From an uncultured Eubacteriales bacterium (GTDB taxonomy: Bacteria; Bacillota; Clostridia; Oscillospirales; Acutalibacteraceae), in the NCBI GenBank assembly GCA_900319615.1, contig ONPE01000068.1:1-11792 (forward strand): 11,792 nt of DNA. Direction: 5' to 3'. Under the pieces are notes generated by a model. The model did not search any database. It saw only the letters and a program-made list of their open reading frames with translations, and had not been told where the DNA came from. Within the stretch, counting starts at the first letter, position 1. Each line of letters starts with the position of its first letter. Both the position numbers and the translations under genes were made by a program. This document shows, one piece after another, positions 5,938 to 11,792 of this stretch.

Positions 5938-7032
5938 GTGATGAAAGGCAAATTATTTTTCGATATTCGAAATATAGCAAGGATCATTTTTGCGATCCTC
6001 GCCATATGGATATGCATACGCTTTTCTAAGGAATGTGCGCGCGGGATACTCGACGGGATACTCTTCTGCATCGAGGTGACGGTGCCGTCACTGTTCTTCT
6101 TCATGACTGCGTCGGCGTATCTGGTCAAGAGCGGCGCTGCAAGGGCGCTAACAAAGCCGCTGGACAGAATATCGCGGTTCCTCTTCCGGCTCCCCTACCC
6201 TGCCCTTACCGCGATACTGACGGCGCTTGTAGGCGGTTATCCGACAGGCGCACGGTGTGCCGCCATGCTGTGTGAGGAGGGCGAGCTCAGCCGTGAGCAA
6301 GCCGAGAAAACAGCGATAATAGCCGTCGGCGCAGGTCCGGGCTTCATACTCAGCTTCATCGGCAGCGCGCTTTTAGGTTCGCCGCCTGCAGGGGCGATCC
6401 TTCTCGCGGCGCAGATCATCGGTACGCTGATGACCGGGATAATCGCGGGCAGGATGATAAAATGCGGCGACGCTCAGCCGAATCCAACTAAAACAACAAG
6501 CAAGAATAATCTGATAATCGAGAGCGTGACCGACGCTTCAAAGGCGGTCTTTGCGATGTGCTCGATGATAGTGCTGTGCTCTGCAGTAACGCAGATCGTC
6601 GCTGCAATCTCCTCGTACAAAGCGCTGACTGATATCTGCACCGCATTGTTGGAGATAACCGCAGGCTGCGCCGCGATGTGCGGACATTATCCGATGGCGC
6701 TGATAGCGTTTTTCACAGGCTTCGGCGGTATATCGGTACATCTTCAGATATATGCGGCTATGGGCGATATCCCGTTGAGAAAAGGATTATTTTTCCTATA
6801 CAGGATTTTACAGGGAATCATAACCTCGGCGGCGGCATATATATTATTATTGGTTTTCCCGGTGGAGTTCAGGGTATTCAACTCTGTCGACCTGCCCCTC
6901 ACCGCCGCAAATTACGCGACGATCGCAGGCTCGGCGGCATTGATACTATGCTGTCTGTGCTTCCTCGGGAGCGTGAGAAACATAAGACAACACCGCGTGA
7001 TCCGCGGTACTGCCATAACAAATCGGAGGTAA
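5938..7032 (+). CDS. ylbJ: Sporulation integral membrane protein YlbJ
   Basis: YlbJ is a polytopic membrane protein with the nucleoside-recognition/Gate fold, needed for spore cortex formation in Bacillus and made in the mother cell. The 364-residue product has about eight hydrophobic segments. It carries the family motifs ALVGGYPTGAR near residues 96-106, VGAGPGFILSFIGSALLG near 130-147, and FFTGFGGISVHLQ near 258-270. The polar loop at about 174-192 divides the two halves. Start choice is uncertain: GTG 5938 or the adjacent ATG 5941, with GGTGAT (5932-5937) as a closely spaced ribosome binding site; I slightly prefer the ATG. It diverges from yqfC-yqfD. asnB starts 2 bases after its stop, with GGAGG inside its last codons, which indicates one operon. 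Family proteins are near 400 residues, so this copy is slightly short. Confidence 0.9.
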   Translation: MMKGKLFFDIRNIARIIFAILAIWICIRFSKECARGILDGILFCIEVTVPSLFFFMTASAYLVKSGAARALTKPLDRISRFLFRLPYPALTAILTALVGGYPTGARCAAMLCEEGELSREQAEKTAIIAVGAGPGFILSFIGSALLGSPPAGAILLAAQIIGTLMTGIIAGRMIKCGDAQPNPTKTTSKNNLIIESVTDASKAVFAMCSMIVLCSAVTQIVAAISSYKALTDICTALLEITAGCAAMCGHYPMALIAFFTGFGGISVHLQIYAAMGDIPLRKGLFFLYRILQGIITSAAAYILLLVFPVEFRVFNSVDLPLTAANYATIAGSAALILCCLCFLGSVRNIRQHRVIRGTAITNRR

Positions 7033-7034
7033 AT

Positions 7035-7313
7035 ATGTGCGGTATAGCAGGCTGGCTTGACAGCGAAAGAGAGATAGACAAGGAGCGTGAGCTGACCGAG
7101 CGGATGTCGCTGAGTCTGAGCCGTCGCGGTCCTGATGAACACGGCGAGTACATCCGCCGTCACGCGGCGCTGCTCCACAGGAGGCTGTCGGTCATCGACC
7201 CCGAATCGGGTCAGCAGCCGATGAGCACCCTGTATGAGGGCGTGAAATACACCATCGTCTACAACGGCGAGCTGTACAATACGGCTGAGCTCAGGGATGA
7301 GCTGAGATCTTGA
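7035..7313 (+). CDS. asnB: AsnB N-terminal fragment (truncated class II glutaminase domain)
   Basis: This is a 92-residue open frame carrying most of a class II glutamine amidotransferase domain. After removal of Met, the nucleophile Cys2 begins the MCGIAGW motif. SRRGPDEHGEY lies at 29-39, HRRLSVIDPESGQQPM at 48-63 with the glutamine-binding Arg, and IVYNGELYN at 74-82 with the oxyanion Asn and Glu. It ends with ELRDELRS at a TGA that overlaps the TTG of the downstream frame (TTGA, 7310-7313). Alone it lacks the last third of the glutaminase domain and would probably not fold as an active amidase. Confidence 0.75.
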   Translation: MCGIAGWLDSEREIDKERELTERMSLSLSRRGPDEHGEYIRRHAALLHRRLSVIDPESGQQPMSTLYEGVKYTIVYNGELYNTAELRDELRS

Positions 7314-8830
7314 AGGCGTACTGCTGTTATAAAGAAAAGTGCGTCGAAAAGCTCAACGGTATCTTCGCCTTTGCAGTGTATGAGGAGCCGTCGGGCAGGC
7401 TGTTTTTGTGCCGAGACAGGGTCGGGGTAAAGCCGCTGTTCTATCATCAATACTCCGGAGGCATAGTCTTCGGCTCCGAGATAAAGGCGATACTTGAGAG
7501 CAAGCTCATAAGACCCTGCGTGACTGAAGAGGGCTTGTATGAGCTGTTCTTCTTAGGCCCTGCGAGAACTCCCGGCTGCGGAATATTCAAGGGCATCAGC
7601 GAGTTGCTCCCCGGGGAATATGCGATATATGAGAACGGCAGGCTCAGCAAAAGCCGCTACTTCACCCTCACGGCGCGTCCGCATGAGGAGGACGAACGGC
7701 AGACGATAGAAAAGGTGCGATATCTGCTGACCGACGCTGTGGAACGCCAGCTGGTCAGTGATGTGCCGATGTGCTTCTTCCTCTCCGGAGGGCTCGACTC
7801 GAGCATCATCTGTCAGACTGCGGCAAATTTCCGTAAAAGAGATAAACAGCCGCGCATCGACACCTACTCCATAGATTACGCCGATAACAAAAGATTCTTC
7901 AAGCCCGGCCGCTTTCAGCCGAACTCTGACAGCGACTACATCGGGCTGATGACTCAGAGCACCGGCTCACGCCATCATGAGGTCGTCATAGATAACGGCG
8001 AGCTGTTCGACGCGCTGTATCCGTCTGTCGCGGCGAGAGATCTGCCCGGATATGTCGACATCGACTCTTCCCTGCTGCTGTTCTGTAAGGAGATCAGAAA
8101 GAACTTCACCGTCGCGTTATCCGGCGAATGTGCCGACGAGCTCTTCGGCGGTTATCCGTGGTATCACGATCACGGCATACTCTTCGAGGACTGCTTCCCG
8201 TGGTCGAGGAGTCAGGACATCCGGCGCTCTGTGCTTAAAAAGGGCATACTACCCCGAGGTGAAGAATACGTCCGTCAAAGGTATTTGGATACGATAAGTA
8301 CGGTAGATCATCTGAGCACCGACAGCAAAACCGACCGCCGTATGCGCGAGATGTTTGCCCTGAACTACTACTGGTTCATGCAATGCCTGCTGGAGCGTAA
8401 GGATCGCTGCTCGATGTGGTCGGGGCTCGAGGTTCGCGTGCCCTTCTGCGACATGAGGCTTGTCGACTGCGCCTACAATATGCCGTGGGAGCTAAAGGCG
8501 TACGGCGGCAGAGAGAAGGGCATCATACGCAAGGCGTTCGAGGATATCCTGCCCCGAGAGATAGTCTACCGCAAGAAGAGCCCCTACCCCAAGACACATA
8601 ACCCCGAGTATATGAGGCTGTGCCGCGACAGGATAGCGGAGATACTCGCCGACGGCAGCAGGCGTATAAACAGCCTTATCGACAAAGACGGGATCATGCG
8701 TATCGCCGACGACCCCGACAGCATAAAGGATCCGTGGTACGGTCAGCTGATGCGGGCGCCGCAGATACTAGCGTATCTGATAGAGGTCGACCGCTGGCTT
8801 GAAAGGTATGATGTGCAGATCGAGATATAA
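7310..8830 (+). CDS. asnB: AsnB C-terminal fragment (end of glutaminase domain plus synthetase domain)
   Basis: This frame encodes about 506 residues if read from the TTG at 7310, or a shorter form from an internal start. It begins with the end of the glutaminase domain (LNGIFAFAVYE, CRDRVGVKPLFY) and contains a complete synthetase domain. The ATP-pyrophosphatase P-loop is VPMCFFLSGGLDSS at about residues 152-165, followed by ALSGECADELFGGYPWY. GLEVRVPFCDMRLVDCAY and EIVYRKKSPYPKTHNPEY are further conserved blocks. Such a product could in principle use free ammonia if expressed, but no strong ribosome binding site precedes the TTG, so translation would depend on coupling at the TTGA overlap. 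Confidence 0.75.
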   Translation: MKAYCCYKEKCVEKLNGIFAFAVYEEPSGRLFLCRDRVGVKPLFYHQYSGGIVFGSEIKAILESKLIRPCVTEEGLYELFFLGPARTPGCGIFKGISELLPGEYAIYENGRLSKSRYFTLTARPHEEDERQTIEKVRYLLTDAVERQLVSDVPMCFFLSGGLDSSIICQTAANFRKRDKQPRIDTYSIDYADNKRFFKPGRFQPNSDSDYIGLMTQSTGSRHHEVVIDNGELFDALYPSVAARDLPGYVDIDSSLLLFCKEIRKNFTVALSGECADELFGGYPWYHDHGILFEDCFPWSRSQDIRRSVLKKGILPRGEEYVRQRYLDTISTVDHLSTDSKTDRRMREMFALNYYWFMQCLLERKDRCSMWSGLEVRVPFCDMRLVDCAYNMPWELKAYGGREKGIIRKAFEDILPREIVYRKKSPYPKTHNPEYMRLCRDRIAEILADGSRRINSLIDKDGIMRIADDPDSIKDPWYGQLMRAPQILAYLIEVDRWLERYDVQIEI

Positions 8831-8939
8831 CTATACGTACTATCGTAAAGGGATCAATATCGATTTGCGCGCCAAGTTATTCGGAGACCGCTATAGCCTG
8901 CTGTATATGGATAAAAGTCTTGTAAGCTCTGACTCTTAA
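8811..8939 (+). CDS. Possible small ORF overlapping the 3' end of asnB
   Basis: An ATG at 8811 (with another in frame at 8808) opens a 42-codon frame ending at TAA 8937-8939, in the +1 frame relative to asnB and overlapping its last 20 bases. A GAAAGG (8801-8806) could act as a closely spaced ribosome binding site. The product is basic at the N terminus and then reads GINIDLRAKLFGDRYSLLYM, which looks protein-like but matches no family I recognise. It may be chance or a remnant. Confidence 0.2.
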   Translation: MCRSRYNYTYYRKGINIDLRAKLFGDRYSLLYMDKSLVSSDS

Positions 8940-9128
8940 CGATATTGCATCACAATTATAATTCTAAAGCGGAAAAATATTACAGACTTGTAATAAAGAG
9001 TGGAAAATCGAACCTTTTTGCACACAGGTCATAGAATATTAATAATTCGGTCATATTTTGTCCACTCACCCGACACAAAAGCCTGTTATCATGTGAGTAC
9101 AAAATCAATGACGAGAGGAAGTGGCAGG
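8940..9128. other. AT-rich intergenic region before the PAP2 gene
   Basis: No open frame of note is seen. A weak promoter candidate on the plus strand is TTGCAC (9018-9023), 17 bp, AATAAT (9041-9046). Downstream, ACTCAC (9064-9069) and GTGAGT (9093-9098) are a perfect 6-bp inverted repeat enclosing 23 bases and could form a leader hairpin before the ribosome binding site at 9114-9119. I see no intrinsic terminator for asnB here. Confidence 0.3.
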
Positions 9129-9632
9129 ATGAAAGGCGAAAACTACAAAACAATGAGCGCGTATTTTTCAGAGACAAAAGCGCGCAGTCAAACCATCAAG
9201 GCGCTGCATGACGTTCTGCCGCTTGTGATGTATATCTTCTACCCCGTGCAGATGATCGCGCTGGCGATCAACAACGGTATCGGGAGCGAGGTATTTTTGC
9301 GCTTCACGCTCATCCCGTTGTGCACGCTGATACTCGTCACCGTGATACGCGCGCTGATAAACGCCAAGCGCCCCTATGAAGTATATGACTACACCCCCGC
9401 CGTCCACAAGGACACCAAGGGCAAGAGCTTCCCGTCAAGGCACACGGTATGCGCGTTCATCATCGCGATGGCTTTCTTATACGTCAATTTCAGGGTCGGT
9501 GTTATCATGCTGGTCATCGCCGCAATCATCGGCGTGACAAGGGTGCTCGCAGGGGTACACTTCATCCGCGACGTTATCAGCGGAGCGGCTATCGGCATAC
9601 TGATCGGCGTTTTGGGGTTCTTTGTATTCTGA
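9129..9632 (+). CDS. PAP2-superfamily membrane phosphatase
   Basis: PAP2 (type 2 phosphatidic acid phosphatase) proteins dephosphorylate lipid phosphates such as phosphatidic acid, phosphatidylglycerol phosphate or undecaprenyl pyrophosphate at the membrane. The 167-residue product has about five hydrophobic segments and the three-part active site. Motif 1 is R74-x6-R81-P82 (RALINAKRP), where the usual first Lys is Arg. Motif 2 is FPSRH at 101-105, with Arg in place of the common Gly, and the acid-base His at 105. Motif 3 is R138-x5-H144-x3-D148 (TRVLAGVHFIRD). The catalytic His-Asp pair and Arg are intact, so activity is likely, though the substrate cannot be told. ATG 9129 is chosen for the GAGAGGA ribosome binding site 9 bases upstream; ATG 9108 in the same frame lies before that site. 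It converges on the flippase-like gene. Confidence 0.88.
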   Translation: MKGENYKTMSAYFSETKARSQTIKALHDVLPLVMYIFYPVQMIALAINNGIGSEVFLRFTLIPLCTLILVTVIRALINAKRPYEVYDYTPAVHKDTKGKSFPSRHTVCAFIIAMAFLYVNFRVGVIMLVIAAIIGVTRVLAGVHFIRDVISGAAIGILIGVLGFFVF

Positions 9633-9670
9633 TAATAACTCTTCTTTTTCTCCTTAATTTCACCATAAAC

Positions 9671-9711
9671 AAAAAGCGTGGGCTTCGTCTGTTTGAAGCT
9701 CACGCTTTTTT
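9671..9711. terminator. Bidirectional intrinsic terminator between converging genes
   Basis: A 16-bp stem with one G-T pair (9671-9686 with 9695-9710, 8-base loop) is flanked by A5 on the left and T6 on the right, so it works on both strands. It ends the PAP2 transcript on the plus strand and the flippase-like gene on the minus strand. The flippase stop codon (complement of 9700-9702) and its last Lys codons lie inside the stem, an unusually compact arrangement. Confidence 0.93.
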
Positions 9712-10809
9712 ATCTGCGATTCTTTTATTATCAATGTTAGGGTCGATAATATGGGTCTTGACATGATGTATCAGGGTGATCAGTCCGGCAAACAAAAAGC
9801 TGATGTAGAAGTTTATGCCCCTCGTGGTGACCATAGTCGCGCTCAGCAATATGCTGTTGGATATGACCATCTTGAAGACATTGTTGAATATAGCCTCGCT
9901 CGCGCCGACCGCACCGGGAAGGGGCACGCAGTAGGCTCCGAACCAGCAGAACGCCTCGAGAGCGTAGATGTCGATAAGGTCTATCTTCACCCCGGCGAGC
10001 TCCGGGATGTTGTACAGGGCTCCGTAGAACACCAGCACGCCGATGGAGATATACACTATCCTCTCGGCAAAGTTGAGGAGGAATGAGCCTATCAGAGCGC
10101 GTTTGCTGTGTCCGAGCAGGCTGACGGAGTTCTTGAACCTCTTGACCGACGCCTCGATCCTGCTAAGATACTCCTTCTTGTTTTTGATGATGTGCACGGC
10201 GGCGCCGAGGTTGACCATCCACCGAGCTATCCTCATGACCAGCTTGTCTGAGATCATTATCATCACGTATACGCTCAAAAACAACAGCTGTACCAACAGA
10301 CCGATGATGATGCACGCCTTGACTATCCACGAGTCGATGTTGACGAAAAGATTAGGTCTGAGGATAAAGGTGATGACGGCGAGCACGATCAGCGAGGCTG
10401 TGTACATCAAGAGATTCACCGAGAGTATCGCCGTGGTGTGCGAGATCGGTATGCCGTCCTTTACCATGTAGTATGCCGAGGCAGGCTGACCGCCGGTAGC
10501 CGACGGAGTTATCGCGGAGAAGTAAATATCCGCGGAAGCATAGGAGTAATTCTTCAAAATACCCTTGCGGTAGCCGAGGGTCTTGGAGAGCACGCCGAGG
10601 CTCAGCGCCTTGAAGCCGATGTTCATTATCATGCACAAAAAGGCGCCTATCAGAAACGGATAGTGGATATCCGCTATGAACTGCCCTACCGACGCCAGAG
10701 AGAAGCCGTCGGAGTTGTGCAGGATTATGTAGAAGGTCAGACCGATGAGAGCGAGCAAAACAATCACGTTGATGACATTTTTTGTAAGACTCGGTTTTTT
10801 CGTCTCCAT
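9700..10809 (-). CDS. Flippase-like integral membrane protein (lysylphosphatidylglycerol synthase TM / UPF0104 family)
   Basis: This family shares the transmembrane half of MprF, which flips lysyl-phosphatidylglycerol, and includes stand-alone members of unknown lipid substrate. The 369-residue product has about eight hydrophobic segments. It carries the signature YASADIYFSAITPSATGGQPASAYYM at about residues 90-115, of which SAITPSATGGQPA is the most conserved, and the C-terminal block FGAYCVPLPGAVGASEAIF. It lacks the MprF aminoacyl-transfer domain, so it cannot itself make the lysyl lipid; it may move or help elongate a lipid-linked glycan or phospholipid. The tail is basic. ATG 10809 has an AAGGAGGG ribosome binding site 5 bases upstream (complement of 10815-10822) and a strong promoter. 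The convergent PAP2 phosphatase suggests a shared lipid theme, but they are on separate transcripts. Confidence 0.88.
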   Translation of the reverse strand: METKKPSLTKNVINVIVLLALIGLTFYIILHNSDGFSLASVGQFIADIHYPFLIGAFLCMIMNIGFKALSLGVLSKTLGYRKGILKNYSYASADIYFSAITPSATGGQPASAYYMVKDGIPISHTTAILSVNLLMYTASLIVLAVITFILRPNLFVNIDSWIVKACIIIGLLVQLLFLSVYVMIMISDKLVMRIARWMVNLGAAVHIIKNKKEYLSRIEASVKRFKNSVSLLGHSKRALIGSFLLNFAERIVYISIGVLVFYGALYNIPELAGVKIDLIDIYALEAFCWFGAYCVPLPGAVGASEAIFNNVFKMVISNSILLSATMVTTRGINFYISFLFAGLITLIHHVKTHIIDPNIDNKRIADKKA

Positions 10810-10872
10810 CGTATCCCTCCTTCTTTCAAAACGATCGCGTCGATCAAGAAAAACGATCTCGCTTATAGGGTT

Positions 10873-10901
10873 ATTTTACCGCAAATCGCCTTAACAGTCA
10901 A
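10873..10901 (-). promoter_or_regulatory. Promoter of the flippase-like gene
   Basis: On the minus strand, -35 TTGACT (complement of 10896-10901), a 17-bp spacer and -10 TAAAAT (complement of 10873-10878) lie about 65 bases upstream of the start. This is one mismatch from consensus in each hexamer. The leader carries the AAGGAGGG ribosome binding site near its end. Upstream, small inverted repeats (ATAACC/GGTTAT at 10924-10942) are present but unremarkable. Confidence 0.85.
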
Positions 10902-10986
10902 GTATATGCGCAAGCTGACGACAATAACCCTGAATCGGTTATACAGGGCAATAGAGGCGATTTGGAAAAGCCCCATAATAACATCA

Positions 10987-11011
10987 AAGCCGCTGCGGAT
11001 CACAGCGGCTT
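10987..11011 (-). terminator. Terminator hairpin of the amidohydrolase gene
   Basis: A 9-bp perfect stem AAGCCGCTG/CAGCGGCTT (10987-10995 with 11003-11011, 7-base loop) starts a few bases after the amidohydrolase stop codon. On the minus strand it is followed by a broken T-run (TTGATGTTATT), so it is a plausible but not ideal intrinsic terminator. Confidence 0.65.
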
Positions 11012-11016
11012 ATGCT

Positions 11017-11792
11017 TTATATATCAAGTTTATAGAGCTTCTTCGCGTTCTCGCTGAGGATCAGGCGCATCTCGTCGTCGGAAAGCCCTAATTCGAAGAA
11101 CATCCTTACCTCGTCACGGGGATCCCACATCGGAAAATCAGTGCCGAAGAGCACCTTCTCTGCCCCGTATCTGCGGATGTACTCGGCAGTCTTGTCGAGC
11201 GGCACCCAGTACATGGTAGACGAGCAGTCTACATAGAGGTTAGGTATATCCTTTAGCTCACTGCTGGCTTCATCCCACAGCGACCATCCGCCCATGTGAG
11301 CGCCGATGATGGTCAGCTCTGTGTAGGTCTCGAGGATCGGTATGAGTCGGTTGGTGTTGGAGAAGTCGTAGCGCTTGTCGCCGGTGTGCATGAGTATCGG
11401 CAGGCCGAACTCCTCGCACAGCTCGTATATTTTCAAGCAGCGGTAATCGTCGATCTTGAACTGCTGGATATCCGGGTGGAGCTTGACGCCCCTCAGCCCC
11501 AATTCAATCAGCTCTTTCACGTCGGCGCGCTGATCCGCGCTGTCGGGATGGAGAGTACCCAAACCCGTGAATCTGCCGTCGGAATGAGCGACAGTATCGG
11601 CGATGAAGCGGTTGATGGAGCTGACCTGCTTAGGCGTAGTCGCGACCGACTGCACCAGGGTGTGATCTATCCCGATCTCTTCGTTTATCTTCGACAGGCT
11701 GCCTGCCGTGCCGTCGCACTTCGCAACGGTGCCGTAGAAGGTATCGGTACCGGCGACAGCCTTGGCTGCGATCTTCTCGGGATAGATGTGGC
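11017..11792 (-). CDS. Metal-dependent amidohydrolase (Amidohydro_2 family), N terminus cut by the window edge
   Basis: The frame is open from the right edge to TAA at 11017, 257 residues visible. The first visible residues, HIYPEK, match the end of the family's N-terminal HxHIYP metal motif, so only about five to ten residues are missing. A GTG at 11655 is an internal codon, not the start. Further TIM-barrel landmarks are GVKLHPD with the conserved Lys/His region, GLPILMHTGD with a metal His, IIGAHMGGW with another His, and VLFGTDFPMWDP with the catalytic Asp. The family includes hydrolases and decarboxylases of small carboxylic and cyclic compounds; the substrate cannot be deduced. No membrane segments are seen. 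It points the same way as the flippase-like gene, but a hairpin terminator and separate promoter lie between them. Confidence 0.88.
   Translation of the reverse strand, partial: HIYPEKIAAKAVAGTDTFYGTVAKCDGTAGSLSKINEEIGIDHTLVQSVATTPKQVSSINRFIADTVAHSDGRFTGLGTLHPDSADQRADVKELIELGLRGVKLHPDIQQFKIDDYRCLKIYELCEEFGLPILMHTGDKRYDFSNTNRLIPILETYTELTIIGAHMGGWSLWDEASSELKDIPNLYVDCSSTMYWVPLDKTAEYIRRYGAEKVLFGTDFPMWDPRDEVRMFFELGLSDDEMRLILSENAKKLYKLDI

Larger units (their letters stand above)
7035..8830 (+). pseudogene. asnB: Asparagine synthetase (glutamine-hydrolysing) disrupted by a deletion/frameshift
   Basis: AsnB makes asparagine from aspartate, ATP and glutamine-derived ammonia. The reading frame starts at ATG 7035 after GGAGGT (7025-7030) and stops at TGA 7311-7313. 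The rest of the enzyme continues in the +2 frame to TAA 8828-8830. At the junction the family sequence between ELRxEL and LKAY, normally about 14 residues including the SDTEV box, is missing, and the loss is not a multiple of three. The missing box holds the conserved Asp that binds glutamine (Asp98 in the E. coli enzyme). Everything else is well kept, so the lesion is recent, a sequencing or assembly error, or a tolerated split. Adding about 14 residues would give about 613, the normal length. It follows ylbJ in the same operon, recalling the sporulation-linked asnO of Bacillus. No terminator follows it. Confidence 0.8.

Noticed and set aside
9700..10809. Full MprF (lysylphosphatidylglycerol synthase).
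   Set aside because: The 369-residue protein has only the membrane region; the C-terminal aminoacyl-transfer domain is missing, and the gene has a normal start, stop and terminator.
10882..10964. CAAATCGCC/GGCGATTTG inverted repeat near the flippase promoter and a related GCGATTTGCGG at 1280-1290 by the recG promoter.
   Set aside because: The arms are 65 bases apart, the copies lie in opposite orientation relative to their promoters, and an 11-base coincidence in 11.8 kb is weak evidence.

Overview
The window looks like chromosomal DNA from a low-GC-lineage Gram-positive, probably a spore-forming member of the Clostridia. It has roughly half G+C, strong GGAGG-type ribosome binding sites, TTGACA/TATAAT promoters spaced by 17 bp, simple hairpin-plus-T-run terminators, and Firmicutes marker genes (recG, fakA/yloV, ymdB, and the sporulation genes yqfC, yqfD and ylbJ). 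A Ruminococcus-like Oscillospiraceae genome is my guess from the overall look, not something proven here. I see no rRNA, tRNA, CRISPR array, transposase or phage gene.

Left part, mostly minus strand. The window opens inside recG (about 402 N-terminal residues visible). Upstream of recG lies a roughly 480-base gene-free stretch with potential hairpins, a tandem array of a 63-bp repeat (two full copies and a partial third) and a tandem 16-bp duplication. It ends at the terminator of the next minus-strand gene, fakA (fatty acid kinase catalytic subunit). Then come ymdB (metallophosphoesterase) and the sporulation pair yqfC-yqfD. fakA and ymdB each have a clear promoter of their own, and both promoters carry a similar catabolite-responsive-element-like word over the -35 box.

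Middle part, plus strand. Diverging from yqfC with only 53 bases between starts is ylbJ, another sporulation membrane protein. It is followed after 2 bases by a class II asparagine synthetase gene, asnB. This gene is broken: a segment of about 14 codons of the glutaminase domain is missing and the frame shifts at about 7303-7312, leaving a 92-residue N-terminal piece and a long C-terminal piece.

Right part. A small membrane PAP2-type phosphatase (plus strand) converges on an integral membrane flippase-like protein (lysylphosphatidylglycerol synthase transmembrane family, minus strand). They share a 16-bp-stem bidirectional terminator that contains the flippase stop codon. The window ends in a minus-strand metal-dependent amidohydrolase cut just short of its start.

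The window is mainly housekeeping and sporulation genes. The points worth a second look are the broken asnB, the repeat-filled recG upstream region and the paired -35-overlapping motifs. I found no convincing new multi-gene system.
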